Under the pieces are notes generated by a model that saw only the letters and a program-made list of their open reading frames with translations, made no database searches and had not been told where the DNA came from. Shown here in pieces: positions 7,963 through 16,999 of a DNA stretch of 64,000 bases. Source of the stretch: Demequina zhanjiangensis (GTDB lineage: Bacteria > Actinomycetota > Actinomycetes > Actinomycetales > Demequinaceae); NCBI RefSeq assembly GCF_030418315.1, contig NZ_JAUHPV010000002.1, positions 489,973 through 553,972 of the forward strand, in the 5' to 3' direction. The number at the start of each line of letters is the position of its first letter. Position 1 is the stretch's first letter. The position numbers were made by a program, and so were the translations under genes.

Positions 7963-10371
7963 TCAGGCTCCCTTCCCTGCGCCGATGAGCTCGGCGACCT
8001 CGGACTGGTTGAAGACGTGCTCCTCGACCTCGTAGAACGCGGCGTCTGCCTGCGTCACGGCGGCCTCGAGGTCGAGCAGCTCGGTGACCTTGTCCTTGAC
8101 GACGATCGAGCCGAGCAGCCCGTAGCCGGACACCTCGGAGCGCTCCTCGGCAGTCGAGTCGACGATGTCGACGACCTCGTTGGCGACGAGGGCGACGGTG
8201 CGGTCGCCTCGCGTGCAGATGATGAACGCGAGCTCCTCGCGGAAGGCGGCACCCGAGCCAAGCATCTGGGCCAGGTCGACCACCGGGGTGATGCGGTCGC
8301 GGTACTGCATGACCGTCGCTCCGCCCACGGTCTCGAGGACCTCTGCGGAGAGACGCTCGAGTCGGGTGACGGCGCCGAGCGGCATCGCCAGCTGACGACC
8401 CTCGCCGACGGCGACCACGAGCATCTGCTCGGTGTCCCCACGCAGCGCGGCCTCGTCGTGCACGTCGATCTGAGTCTCGGTGAGCTCGAGCGCGCGGCGT
8501 GCCACGGCCGGGATGTCGAGGATCAGCGTGACCGATCCGTCTCCCAGCAGGGTCGCGCCGGCGTAGAGGCCGATGGTCTTGATCGCGGTCGCGATCGGCT
8601 TCGCCACGATCTCCTCGGTGTTGCGGACCTTGTCCACGAGGAGGCCGAAGCGACCGCCGTCGGCCTGGAGGACGGTGATGACCGCGCCCTCGAGAGACTC
8701 GCGCTTGTCGCGGCCGAGCACGTCGCGCAGGTCCACGAGCGGCAGCAGCTGGCCACGCAGGCGGTACACGGGGGCGTCGCCCACGTGGTCGATGCCGGTC
8801 AGCTTGTCGTCGATCGCGAGCAGCTCGAGCAGGTTGACCTGCGGGATCGCGAACACCTCGTCCGCGCACTCCACCGTCAGGGCCGGCATGATCGCCAGGG
8901 TCAGCGGGATGCGCAGGCGCCACGTCGTACCGGTGCCCGGCGTCGACTGGACGTCCACGACGCCGCCGATCGAGTCGATCTTGGTCTTCACCACGTCCAT
9001 GCCGACGCCGCGGCCAGACACGTTCGTGACCTTCTCCGCAGTCGAGAAACCCGGCAGGAAGAGCAGCTGCAGGATGTCCTGCGGGCTCATCGACTCGATC
9101 TGGCCAGCGGTCTTGAGGCCCTTCTCGATCGCCTTCGCGGAGATGACGTCGGGGTCGATGCCCTTGCCGTCGTCCGCGATCTCGATGACGACCTGACCAC
9201 CCTGGTGGTAGGCGCGCAGACCCAGCACACCCTGCTCGGGCTTGCCTGCCTTCGCACGGTCCGCGGGGGTCTCGATGCCGTGGTCGATCGCGTTGCGGAT
9301 CAGGTGAGTCAGCGGGTCCTTGATCGCCTCCAGGACGCCGCGGTCCAGCTCCGTGTCCTTGCCGACCATGTCGAGGCGGACCTTGCGGCCCAGCGCCGAC
9401 GAGATGTCACGGACCATGCGGGGAACCTTGTTCCACACGTGGTCGATCGGCTGCATGCGGGTCTTCATGACGCCCTGCTGCAGCTCGGTCGCGATGAGCG
9501 ACAGGCGCTGCGAAGCGCGCACGAGTGCGGGGTCGTCCATGTCGGCCGCAAGGTTCGTCATCGCGTTGCGGGCGAGCACCAGCTCGCCGACGTGACGCAT
9601 CAGGGCGTCGAGGACGTCCACGTCCACGCGGATCGACTGCTCGGCGGCGGAGCGGACCGGGGTCTCCTCGGTGGTCTTGGTCTCCTCGGCGGGCTTCGCC
9701 GCGGCGGCGGGAGCTGCGGGAGCCGCGGGCTTCGCGGGAGCGGTGTCGGGCTTGGCCACGATCTTCTTTCCGATCTTCGGGGCAGGCTTCTCGGCGGCTG
9801 GCTTCTCGGCGACGGGCTCGACCTCAGCCTCGGCCTCGGGCGCCTCGTCAACGTCATCCGCGTCGTCGGCGTCGTCCTCGTCGTCCTCGTGAAGCGCGGC
9901 GACGGCGGCCTCGATGGCCTCCTCGGCGGCAGCCTCATCCACGGGCTCGGCAGGCGCGGCCGTCTCGGTACCCGCGCCACCCGTCGGGTCGTCCAGGACG
10001 GCCTGGATCTCCGCGACGATCGCGCTCGTGTCGATCGTGCCCTCGGTACCGGTGGACTCGATGACGCCCAGCAGGTCTCGCACGGAGTCGACCATCTTGA
10101 GGAGCACGTCGGCCGTCAGCTGCGTCATCACGCGCTTGCCGTCGCGAAGCTCGGCGAGAAGGTTCTCGCCCACGTGGGTCAGCGACTCGAGGTTGCCGAA
10201 CGCCAGGAAGCCCGACGTGCCCTTGATCGTGTGGATCGTGCGGAACACCGAGCTCAGCAGTGCACGCGAGCTCGAGTCGCTCTCCAATGCGACCAGGTCC
10301 TGGTCCAGCTGGTCGAGGTTCTCATAGCTCTCGACCACGAACTCGCGGACGATCTCATCCATCGCGTCCAT
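7963..10371 (-). CDS. cheA: CheA chemotaxis histidine kinase with tandem CheW-like domains
   Basis: An 802-residue kinase, longer than the ~650 residues common in the family. In order: an HPt domain with H47 in RTIHTIKGTSGF; a long Ala/Glu/Pro-rich linker (about 125-230); the dimerisation helices; an ATPase domain with the N box HLIRNAIDHG and the G boxes DDGKGID and GRGVGMD; then two consecutive CheW-like domains of about 130 residues each, where most CheA proteins have one. Start 10371 has GGGAG seven bases upstream. It is the first gene of the operon, under a FliA-type promoter at 10420-10447. Confidence 0.96.
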   Translation of the reverse strand: MDAMDEIVREFVVESYENLDQLDQDLVALESDSSSRALLSSVFRTIHTIKGTSGFLAFGNLESLTHVGENLLAELRDGKRVMTQLTADVLLKMVDSVRDLLGVIESTGTEGTIDTSAIVAEIQAVLDDPTGGAGTETAAPAEPVDEAAAEEAIEAAVAALHEDDEDDADDADDVDEAPEAEAEVEPVAEKPAAEKPAPKIGKKIVAKPDTAPAKPAAPAAPAAAAKPAEETKTTEETPVRSAAEQSIRVDVDVLDALMRHVGELVLARNAMTNLAADMDDPALVRASQRLSLIATELQQGVMKTRMQPIDHVWNKVPRMVRDISSALGRKVRLDMVGKDTELDRGVLEAIKDPLTHLIRNAIDHGIETPADRAKAGKPEQGVLGLRAYHQGGQVVIEIADDGKGIDPDVISAKAIEKGLKTAGQIESMSPQDILQLLFLPGFSTAEKVTNVSGRGVGMDVVKTKIDSIGGVVDVQSTPGTGTTWRLRIPLTLAIMPALTVECADEVFAIPQVNLLELLAIDDKLTGIDHVGDAPVYRLRGQLLPLVDLRDVLGRDKRESLEGAVITVLQADGGRFGLLVDKVRNTEEIVAKPIATAIKTIGLYAGATLLGDGSVTLILDIPAVARRALELTETQIDVHDEAALRGDTEQMLVVAVGEGRQLAMPLGAVTRLERLSAEVLETVGGATVMQYRDRITPVVDLAQMLGSGAAFREELAFIICTRGDRTVALVANEVVDIVDSTAEERSEVSGYGLLGSIVVKDKVTELLDLEAAVTQADAAFYEVEEHVFNQSEVAELIGAGKGA

Positions 10372-10419
10372 CGATACGCTCCCGTCACGTTGCTGCGGCT
10401 CTCTGCCGTGTCACGCGTC

Positions 10420-10447
10420 TCATCGGCCGGGGGTGCGCGATGGTGAG
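10420..10447 (-). promoter_or_regulatory. FliA-type promoter of the che operon
   Basis: Minus strand: CTCA (10444-10447), 16 bases, GCCGATGA (10420-10427), located 49 bases before cheA. It is identical in both boxes and spacing to the flbD-mot promoter. Confidence 0.78.
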
Positions 10448-10470
10448 CAGTCGTGGAAGGAGGGGTCCGT

Positions 10471-10483
10471 CACACCAGGTGTG
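10471..10483. other. Short palindrome between feo and che operons
   Basis: The sequence CACACCAGGTGTG is a near-perfect inverted repeat just past the feoC-like stop and 24 bases upstream of the cheA promoter. It may be a small terminator stem for the feo operon or an operator; there is no T tract. Confidence 0.25.
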
Positions 10484-10489
10484 CGGGGG

Positions 10490-10768
10490 TCAGCGTGACA
10501 GCGGGCAGCCCGCGCACGCGACCTTCGCGCCGGGAATGCAGCCTGTGCCGCAGGCGGTGCCGGTGTCGACGACCAGGCCGAGCCTCAACGCCTCGGCGGC
10601 GACCGCGTCGGCCACGTCCCCGCGGATGCCGAGCTCACGGGCGGCCCCCGCGGGCGTGAAGCCGCGGCCCATGAGGGCGACGACGGAACCGAAGACGGAC
10701 CCGGCGCCCTTGACAGGGTGGGTGTCCCGTCGGCCGGGGGCGGTGTCACGGGACGGGCGCGGGCTCAC
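10490..10768 (-). CDS. FeoC-like small cysteine-motif protein
   Basis: A 92-residue protein starting at a GTG that overlaps the feoB stop (GTGA). The middle resembles a small helix-turn-helix (FTPAGAARELGIRGDVADAV) and the end carries C73, C77, C85 and C88 in a spacing suited to an iron-sulfur cluster. FeoC proteins of the feo operon have this plan: a small winged helix with clustered cysteines acting on FeoB or as a regulator. The first 20 residues look disordered. The assignment rests on context plus cysteine pattern. Confidence 0.6.
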   Translation of the reverse strand: MSPRPSRDTAPGRRDTHPVKGAGSVFGSVVALMGRGFTPAGAARELGIRGDVADAVAAEALRLGLVVDTGTACGTGCIPGAKVACAGCPLSR

Positions 10769-12681
10769 AGCCGGCTGCCGATCTGGAACACCGCCGTCGC
10801 GAGCAGGTAGGCGCCGGCGAAGGAGGTGGCGGCGGCGCTCGTCGTCCACTTCCAGCCATAGAGCCGACGCTGCTCGGCGAGCGTCGCGAAGCAGGGCATG
10901 TACGCGAGCAGGAACAGCATCATGGCGAGCGACGCGGCGGCGGGGTGACCGTCGGACGTCTCCGTGACCGTGGCACGCACCTGGTCGCGCAGGGCAGCCT
11001 CACCGGACCCGTCGTCGTCCACGGCGTAGGCCTGGGCGAGCGCGCCGACCACTGCCTCCTTGGCGGCGACGCCCGTGACGAGCGAGGCGGCGATGCGCCA
11101 GTCGTCGAGCCCCATAGGCGCGAGCGCGGGAGCCACACCCTCGGAGACGACGCCATACACGGAGTCCTCGACGGGAACATCGGCGACGCTGTGGCCGCCT
11201 CGTGCGGGGATCGCCTGGAGGACCCACAGCGAGATGACGGCGAGCAGGATGACTGTGCCGGCCTTGCGGAGGAAGGAGAGGACGCGCGACCAGACCGCGC
11301 GGCCCAGGGTGCGCAGGTGCGGCCACTGGTAGTCGGGCAGGGCGATGACGAGCGACTGCGGGGTGAGGTCCCGCATGACGGTGCCGCGCGCGAGCAGCCC
11401 GCCCAGCACGACCAGGACGACGGAGGCGACGTACATCCCGAAGACGACCGTGCCGGCGTTGTCGGGGAAGAACGTCTGGGCAAGCACCAGGTACACGGCG
11501 AGGCGGGCGGTGCAGGAGGTCAGCGGGACCAGCATGCCCGCCAGGAGCCGCTGACGCGCGTGGGGCAGCACCGCCGTCGCCGAGAGGGCGGGCACGTTGC
11601 ATCCGAAGCCGACGATCAAAGGCAGCATCGCGCGGCCGTCGAGGCCGATGCTACGGAGAGCCTTGTCGGCGACGACGGCGACGCGAGCCAGGTAGCCCGA
11701 CGCCTCCAGCGCGCTGATCGCCGCGAACATGAGCGCCATCAGCGGGACGAACGCGACGACCGCCGAGATTCCGGCCAGCACCCCTCCTACCAGGAACGAC
11801 TCGAGCCATGCGGGCGCGGAGAGCGCCTCGAGCGTGGCGACCGTAAGAGTGGTGAAAGGACCGTCGACGAACCCGGCCATCAGGTCCATCAGCGGCGCCG
11901 CGGCCACCGTCGTCAGCTGGAACACGGCCCACACGACCAGCGCGAACACCGGGATGCCCGCCCACGGGCTGAGCAGCACCCGGTCCAGGCGATCGGAGAA
12001 GGTGTGCCGGGCGTCGTCCGGGGGGAGGACGGCGTCGACCACACTCTCCACCCAGTCGAAGAGGACCTGCGCGCGCTCCAGCTCGGAGTTCAGCGAGAGG
12101 TGATCGTGGTCGGCGGCCGGGAGGCCGCGCACGTGCTCGGGGCGGGCGAGCGAACGGCTGACCGCGAGCGCGAGCGCCTCCAGGCCGGCTCCCGTGCGGC
12201 CGTTCACAGCGACGACAGGGACGCCCAGCACCCGGCCAAGCGCAGGCACGTCGGGAGCGAGGCCACGGGAGGCGGCCAGGTCGGTCATCGTGACCGCCAC
12301 CACCACGGGCGCCCCGGTGAGCGCGAGCTGGGCCAGCAGATACAAGGAGCGGCTCAGCGCCGTCGCGTCCAGCACCACGACCGACACGGCACTCTCTCCT
12401 GCTGCCATCGCGTCGGCCGCGACCTGCTCATCAGGAGAGCGGGCGACCATGCTGTACGTGCCAGGCAGGTCGACCAGGGCGACGTCGGTGGTGCCGCACC
12501 GCCATAGGCCCTCGGTGAGCGCGACCGTCGTGCCCGGCGCGTTCACCACATGCTGGCGAGCGCCGGTGAGGGCGTTGAACAGCGTCGACTTGCCGACGTT
12601 CGGGTTGCCGACGAGCAGCACCGTGGGGGCGTCGGTGGGCTTCGCTGGGGCTGACTGGCCGTGCTGATGAGCGGGGGTCAT
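10765..12681 (-). CDS. feoB: FeoB ferrous iron transporter
   Basis: A 638-residue inner-membrane Fe(II) permease with an N-terminal G domain. G1 is GNPNVGKST (from residue 25), G3 is DLPGTYS, and the helical insertion follows. The membrane part contains two Gate-type segments, including a GFGCNVPA motif. Translation is coupled to feoA (ATGA at the start) and to the feoC-like gene (GTGA at the end). Expression should follow iron status through the box at 12922-12940. Confidence 0.96.
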   Translation of the reverse strand: MTPAHQHGQSAPAKPTDAPTVLLVGNPNVGKSTLFNALTGARQHVVNAPGTTVALTEGLWRCGTTDVALVDLPGTYSMVARSPDEQVAADAMAAGESAVSVVVLDATALSRSLYLLAQLALTGAPVVVAVTMTDLAASRGLAPDVPALGRVLGVPVVAVNGRTGAGLEALALAVSRSLARPEHVRGLPAADHDHLSLNSELERAQVLFDWVESVVDAVLPPDDARHTFSDRLDRVLLSPWAGIPVFALVVWAVFQLTTVAAAPLMDLMAGFVDGPFTTLTVATLEALSAPAWLESFLVGGVLAGISAVVAFVPLMALMFAAISALEASGYLARVAVVADKALRSIGLDGRAMLPLIVGFGCNVPALSATAVLPHARQRLLAGMLVPLTSCTARLAVYLVLAQTFFPDNAGTVVFGMYVASVVLVVLGGLLARGTVMRDLTPQSLVIALPDYQWPHLRTLGRAVWSRVLSFLRKAGTVILLAVISLWVLQAIPARGGHSVADVPVEDSVYGVVSEGVAPALAPMGLDDWRIAASLVTGVAAKEAVVGALAQAYAVDDDGSGEAALRDQVRATVTETSDGHPAAASLAMMLFLLAYMPCFATLAEQRRLYGWKWTTSAAATSFAGAYLLATAVFQIGSRL

Positions 12682-12899
12682 ACCGGGTCCGCCTCGACCT
12701 CGGCCGCGGTCGCCGCATCGATCGCGATGCGGGCCGCGCCGATCGCCACGATCCTCGCCCCCGCCGCCGCGATGCCGACGACGCTCACGAGGGTGCCCGG
12801 CCGCAGGCCCATCTCCCGCAGGCGAAGGGCGGTATCCGACTCGGCGCTCACCGCGCGGATGCGTGCGCGGGCGCCCCGGGGAAGCTCGGCGAGGGTCAC
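12678..12899 (-). CDS. feoA: FeoA ferrous iron transport accessory protein
   Basis: A 73-residue SH3-like protein with the family pattern LREMGLRPGTLVSVV. It begins with GTG and is first in the feo operon. FeoA proteins modulate FeoB, probably at its G domain. The start is supported by family length; the ribosome site is weak. The DtxR/IdeR-like box lies 23-41 bases before the start codon. Confidence 0.9.
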   Translation of the reverse strand: MTLAELPRGARARIRAVSAESDTALRLREMGLRPGTLVSVVGIAAAGARIVAIGAARIAIDAATAAEVEADPV

Positions 12900-12921
12900 G
12901 GCCTCAGCGTAGGCACCGAGG

Positions 12922-12940
12922 TGAGGGTGGCCTTACCTAC
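12922..12940. promoter_or_regulatory. DtxR/IdeR-type iron box upstream of feoA
   Basis: Read on the minus strand, GTAGGTAAGGCCACCCTCA matches 15 of 19 positions of the actinobacterial iron-repressor consensus TTAGGTTAGGCTAACCTAA, counting the central T/A position as allowed. Its place between promoter and feoA start fits iron-dependent repression. Confidence 0.65.
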
Positions 12941-12997
12941 TTAGGTCCCGATTTCTGCAAGGAGATGCGTGCGTTATTGCGCAGGTGGAGCGAGACG

Positions 12998-13285
12998 TCA
13001 GGACGTGGCCGACGGCGGGGGGCCCGGCTTGGGGGACGCAGCGGGCTTGGGCGCCGGCTTGGGCGGCGCGAGCTTCTTCAGCGCCTCCACAGCGCTGTCG
13101 TCCACCGAGGCCGCCTCGGCGTTCTGCTTCTCCACGGCCTCGAGGATCTCCGCGCGCGTCACCTTCACCTCGCGCGGCGCGTCGATGCCGATACGGACGC
13201 CGTCGGAACGCACATCGATGATGGACACGATGATGTCCTTACCGATGACAAGGCGCTCTCCGACGCGACGTGACAGGACCAGCAT
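12998..13285 (-). CDS. csrA: CsrA post-transcriptional regulator with extended tail
   Basis: A 95-residue RNA-binding protein. Residues 1-60 are the canonical CsrA fold (MLVLSRRVGERLVIG...). The remainder is an unusual Ala/Lys/Pro-rich tail of roughly 30 residues; most CsrA proteins are 60-75 residues long. In Gram-positive flagellates CsrA blocks flagellin translation and is antagonised by FliW. fliW is present at 44477, about 31 kb away rather than adjacent, and a candidate binding hairpin lies in the fliC leader. The gene is likely leaderless. Confidence 0.94.
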   Translation of the reverse strand: MLVLSRRVGERLVIGKDIIVSIIDVRSDGVRIGIDAPREVKVTRAEILEAVEKQNAEAASVDDSAVEALKKLAPPKPAPKPAASPKPGPPPSATS

Positions 13286-13291
13286 GCGACG

Positions 13292-13297
13292 AGCCTA
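13292..13297 (-). promoter_or_regulatory. -10 element for a leaderless csrA transcript
   Basis: TAGGCT on the minus strand ends six bases before the csrA ATG and there is no ribosome site, so transcription probably starts at or next to the start codon. The remaining bases to 13506, up to the divergent HNH gene, show no further gene. Confidence 0.45.
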
Positions 13298-13506
13298 ACG
13301 GGTGAGCGGGCCGTCGTGGCCTACGCCTGGCCGACGCGCGAGGCGCGGTAGGCGCCGCACCGCCGCGCCCATGGCCCGACGACGCGCGGATGATCGGCAC
13401 CTCATGACCGCAACAGCGGGTCAGACGGGGCGTAGGCGCTCACGGTGGGCATGGTCGCCGCGCACCTTTTATCCCTTTTGTCAGACCCTCCTGATGGAAT
13501 GGATCC

Positions 13507-14949
13507 ATGACGCAGAGCACCGGGACCGTGACAGACGTCGCGGTGCTGCGCGCGCTCCTCGAGGACGTGGAGTCCCTCCCCCGGGCGGAGCTGCTGGCGG
13601 TCCAGCAGCGCGCCGTGGCCGTGCGCCGTGAGGCCGACGTGCTGCTGGCCAGAGTCGCAGCGGAGGTCGCTCGCCGGTCACAGCCGGACGACGGCAGCGT
13701 CGGGCTGGCCCGGCGCGAAGGGCATCAGAGCGCCCAGGGCCTGGTCGCGTCGGCCGCAGGCGGCAGTCAGGCCGAGGCCGCACGGCTCATGCGCGTCGGG
13801 CAGGTGCTCGCGCGAGACGCCGAGGCGACCCGCGTTTCCACGATCGACACGGCGGGATCAGCCGAGCCCTCGGCGTTCGGCGCGCGCGGTCGAGACGACG
13901 GTCCCCGCTTCCCGGCACTCGCTGCGGCACTCCGGGCGGGTCGACTGTCGGTCGACGCCGGCGCCTGCCTGGCAGATGCCCTGGAACGCGTCGCTGAGGT
14001 GCTCTCCGATGTCGACCTCGCGAAGTGGGAGACGGAGGTCGTCACCAAGGCGATCGGCCTGCCCCTCATGAAGGTCCGCAGGCTTGTCTCCTTCGCGGAG
14101 GCACCGGTGCGTCCCAAGGACCTGGAGGCCCGCGAGGAGCAACAGTACGCTCGCCGATCGGTGACGCTCCGACCCGAGGCCGACGGGATGATCACCCTTA
14201 CCGCACACCTCGACCCGGTCTCCGCCGCACCCGTCCGCTCCATGCTCGACGCGTACGTCCGCGACGCATTCCAGAAGCGCCGCGACGCCCTCAAGGACAC
14301 GGAGTCCCACTCACCCGCGGCTGATGGCGAGAACGCAGCGCTTGCCGCATCGATGCGCGCAGCCGGATCTCCCGAGCCCACCGCCATGCAGCTCCGCGCC
14401 GACGCGCTCGTCTGGCTGGCGCGGCACGCCCAAGGCTGCGAGTCCGATCATGCCGGCGTGAAGACCACCGTCGTCGTGCGAGTCGACCTGGACGCCCTTC
14501 GCGCCGGCATTGGTACCGCCGAGATCGACGGGGCACAAGGACCGATCAGCGTCACAGCGCTCCGCCAGATGGCCGCCGACGCCGAGGTCATCCCCGCCGT
14601 CCTCGGATCGGACGGCGAGATCCTCGACTGGGGACGCAAACGACGGTTCTTCACTCACGCGCAGAGACTGGCGCTCGTCGAACGCGACGGGGGATGCGCA
14701 CGATGCCACGCACCGCCCAGCTGGTGCGAAGGGCACCACATCGAATGGTGGGAGCGAGACAAAGGTCGGTCCGACCTCTCGAACGGCGTGCTCCTCTGCG
14801 TCCGATGCCACCACGACATCCACCGAGACGGGTGGGACATCACCGTCAAGAACAACCGCGTGTACTTCACCCCTCCGCGGGCGCTCGATCGCACCCGCAC
14901 GCCAGCGCTCGGAGGACGAGCGCGCGTGGAGGCGACGGTCAGCGTCTAG
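13507..14949 (+). CDS. DUF222-HNH endonuclease family protein (13E12-type)
   Basis: A 480-residue protein with an N-terminal helical DUF222-type region and a C-terminal HNH nuclease module. The metal-binding Cys pair is C397/C400, followed by EGHHIEWW and the CVRCHHDIH end. This family is multiplied in actinobacterial genomes and often called 13E12 repeat; its biological role is unsettled, with mobile or intron-like spread suspected. It is the only plus-strand gene in the first 41 kb and has no link to its motility and iron neighbours, so it may be an insertion. It is convergent with the FlhF-like gene (67 bases between). Confidence 0.85.
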   Translation: MTQSTGTVTDVAVLRALLEDVESLPRAELLAVQQRAVAVRREADVLLARVAAEVARRSQPDDGSVGLARREGHQSAQGLVASAAGGSQAEAARLMRVGQVLARDAEATRVSTIDTAGSAEPSAFGARGRDDGPRFPALAAALRAGRLSVDAGACLADALERVAEVLSDVDLAKWETEVVTKAIGLPLMKVRRLVSFAEAPVRPKDLEAREEQQYARRSVTLRPEADGMITLTAHLDPVSAAPVRSMLDAYVRDAFQKRRDALKDTESHSPAADGENAALAASMRAAGSPEPTAMQLRADALVWLARHAQGCESDHAGVKTTVVVRVDLDALRAGIGTAEIDGAQGPISVTALRQMAADAEVIPAVLGSDGEILDWGRKRRFFTHAQRLALVERDGGCARCHAPPSWCEGHHIEWWERDKGRSDLSNGVLLCVRCHHDIHRDGWDITVKNNRVYFTPPRALDRTRTPALGGRARVEATVSV

Positions 14950-15016
14950 GCGGGGTCAGCGGGCGGAGTGGGTCTGGGACGAGTCGCGCGGGTGGCGAAT
15001 GTCAAATCCGAGCCGA

Positions 15017-16999
15017 TCAGGACGCGGCCGACAGACGTTCCGCCAGTAGCGCCGCCCAGACCACAGGAGACGCCGGCAGGCCATCCATCCACGCGACCGG
15101 CAACGACGCATCCAGCAACGCCGCCGGAGCCTGAGAGCGACCCACACCCGTCGCCGCGATCCCCTCCAGATGCGCGCCCGCCGACAACGGCTCAAGCGCG
15201 GCCGCCGAGCCGTACGCCTCCGAGGCGTCGACCGCAGCCCACGCCGCGTCGGCACCGAAGGCCTCCAGCAGAGGCACCGCCGCCACCGCACCCCGACGAC
15301 CCGGCGCCACACCCAGCGCCACCACCGTCGCGGCACCACCTGACGCAGCCTCCGTCGCACGATGCCGCACCGCACGCGCCGCCTGCTCAGTCCTCACACG
15401 ACGGCCATGACCGCGGATCGCCTCACACTCACCGGCCAGCACCAACGACTGCTCCGGCAGACCCATCCACGCCGTGACCTGAGCCGCCACCGCGCGCGCA
15501 CGCTCAGGCTCACCCACAACCACGAGCAGCTCCCCCGGCTCGAGTCGACGCTGAGTCGGTGCACCCAGCCGCGCCACGATGTCCAGCAGCGGCACACGAT
15601 CCGACAGGACGAGTCGTTCACCCAGCAGTCGAGGCGGCACGCCCAACGCCAGCAGCTCGGCCACCGTCGGACCCTGCTGCACCGCATCCGTCAGGTCAGC
15701 CTGCACACCCCACCGGTGAAGGACGACACCCTCGGCCTCGCGGGCCGGAACAGTTGCGGGTGTCACCTCACGCGCGGAGACGGACGCCGGCTCCGCGGGA
15801 GAGATCTCGGATGATGCCGCCGCGACCGAGGACTCCAGCTCCACCGACGTCGACGCGGTCGGGCGAGCCGGTGAGACCGGACGGGCGGGCGACACCGTTG
15901 CATCGAGGCGAGCAGGAGAGGACGGGCGCGCTGGCGACACGGGCTGAGTGGACGAGCCAGGCCGCGTGGATGAGCCGGGTCGCGTAGACGAGCCAGGCTG
16001 CGTGGGCGAGTCGGGTCGCGTAGGCCCCGAGGCCGCTGTGGCGCCGCCGTCGGCATCCTCGTCCGGAGCGAGCTGCGGGATCTCGTAGCCGAGCTCCGGA
16101 TCCACCTCCCGACGCCGCGCCCCCCACGCCGACGCGGGCCGAGTGCTCTCGTCGGGGGCGAGCTGCGGAATGGCCACCGCATCGTCGTCACGCTGCTCGT
16201 GCGAGCCGTCAGCCTGCCCGGCGTTACCCGGCACGCGTCCGTCGCGGGCCGAGTCGTGGCGCACCGTCGGTAGCACCACGGCATCCGGATCGGCCGCAGG
16301 GAACGCGACCGGCGAGAACTCGCGGATCGCGCTCGCCACCTCGGCTGAGGACACGCCTCCCTCGGCGGCCGCACCCGCCTCGACCGCCGGACCCGCCTCG
16401 ACGTCGAGGTTCCCCTCCGGATCGGCAATGGCAGCCTCGGGCGCATCCGCGGTAGACGTCGCGGCCCGGTCCGGGAGCGTGAACTCTTCAAGCGCCTTGC
16501 GGAACTCCTCGGCACTGGTGGGCACGTCATGCCCGGCGGCCGCCTCGTCGGCCGACGCGGAGGAGCCGGCGGACTCAGAGGAGCCTCCAGACGCGGAGGA
16601 GCTTCCCGACACCGCCTCGAGCGCCTCAGCCACCTGCGCCACCGGAGCCGCGCCGGAGAACATCTCCTCACGCAGCGCCTGCGCATCCGCGATCTCAGCG
16701 GCCAGCTCGGCGGAGGTCGGCTCGAGCTCACCCGGGACCTGAGCGTCCGACCGCGCCTCCCGGGGAGCGCTGGCGCCGCCTGCGCCCAGAGCGGGCCGCG
16801 CACCGTCGGCGTCGATCGCGAGCGAGGCGTCGGGCACCTCGAGCGTGAGCTCGTACTTCTCCTTCGCGAAGAAGCCCATGACGCCGCCCGTACGGACCCG
16901 CTCCGCCCGGACCACCGTCACATGGGGGCCGAACTGCTCCCGCGCGCGCACCAGCAGCTCATGCGGGTCCGAACCCTCAAGATGCAATCGCTGCGGCAT
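15017..16999 (-). CDS. FlhF-like flagellar protein with degenerate, P-loop-less NTPase region
   Basis: A 660-residue protein last in the fliM-flhA operon; its start overlaps the flhA end by 23 bases. Residues 1-60 resemble the FlhF N-terminal domain. About 70-430 is acidic, low complexity, with two copies of IPQLAPDE and a run of about ten Ser/Thr-Pro-Gly/Ala-Arg-Pro repeats (about 315-385). The C-terminal ~230 residues look like an FlhF NG-type domain, but where a P-loop should be the sequence is VVVGEPERARAVAAQ, with no GxxxxGK[ST]. FlhF is a GTPase that places polar flagella; this version is unlikely to bind GTP. No flhG/ylxH is present. Confidence 0.55.
   Translation of the reverse strand: MPQRLHLEGSDPHELLVRAREQFGPHVTVVRAERVRTGGVMGFFAKEKYELTLEVPDASLAIDADGARPALGAGGASAPREARSDAQVPGELEPTSAELAAEIADAQALREEMFSGAAPVAQVAEALEAVSGSSSASGGSSESAGSSASADEAAAGHDVPTSAEEFRKALEEFTLPDRAATSTADAPEAAIADPEGNLDVEAGPAVEAGAAAEGGVSSAEVASAIREFSPVAFPAADPDAVVLPTVRHDSARDGRVPGNAGQADGSHEQRDDDAVAIPQLAPDESTRPASAWGARRREVDPELGYEIPQLAPDEDADGGATAASGPTRPDSPTQPGSSTRPGSSTRPGSSTQPVSPARPSSPARLDATVSPARPVSPARPTASTSVELESSVAAASSEISPAEPASVSAREVTPATVPAREAEGVVLHRWGVQADLTDAVQQGPTVAELLALGVPPRLLGERLVLSDRVPLLDIVARLGAPTQRRLEPGELLVVVGEPERARAVAAQVTAWMGLPEQSLVLAGECEAIRGHGRRVRTEQAARAVRHRATEAASGGAATVVALGVAPGRRGAVAAVPLLEAFGADAAWAAVDASEAYGSAAALEPLSAGAHLEGIAATGVGRSQAPAALLDASLPVAWMDGLPASPVVWAALLAERLSAAS

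Noticed and set aside
7960..10446. Very long plus-strand open frame opposite cheA (828 codons)
   Set aside because: Antisense shadow of cheA. High GC removes stop codons, and the translation is His/Arg/Asp/Leu-rich low complexity without a recognisable fold.
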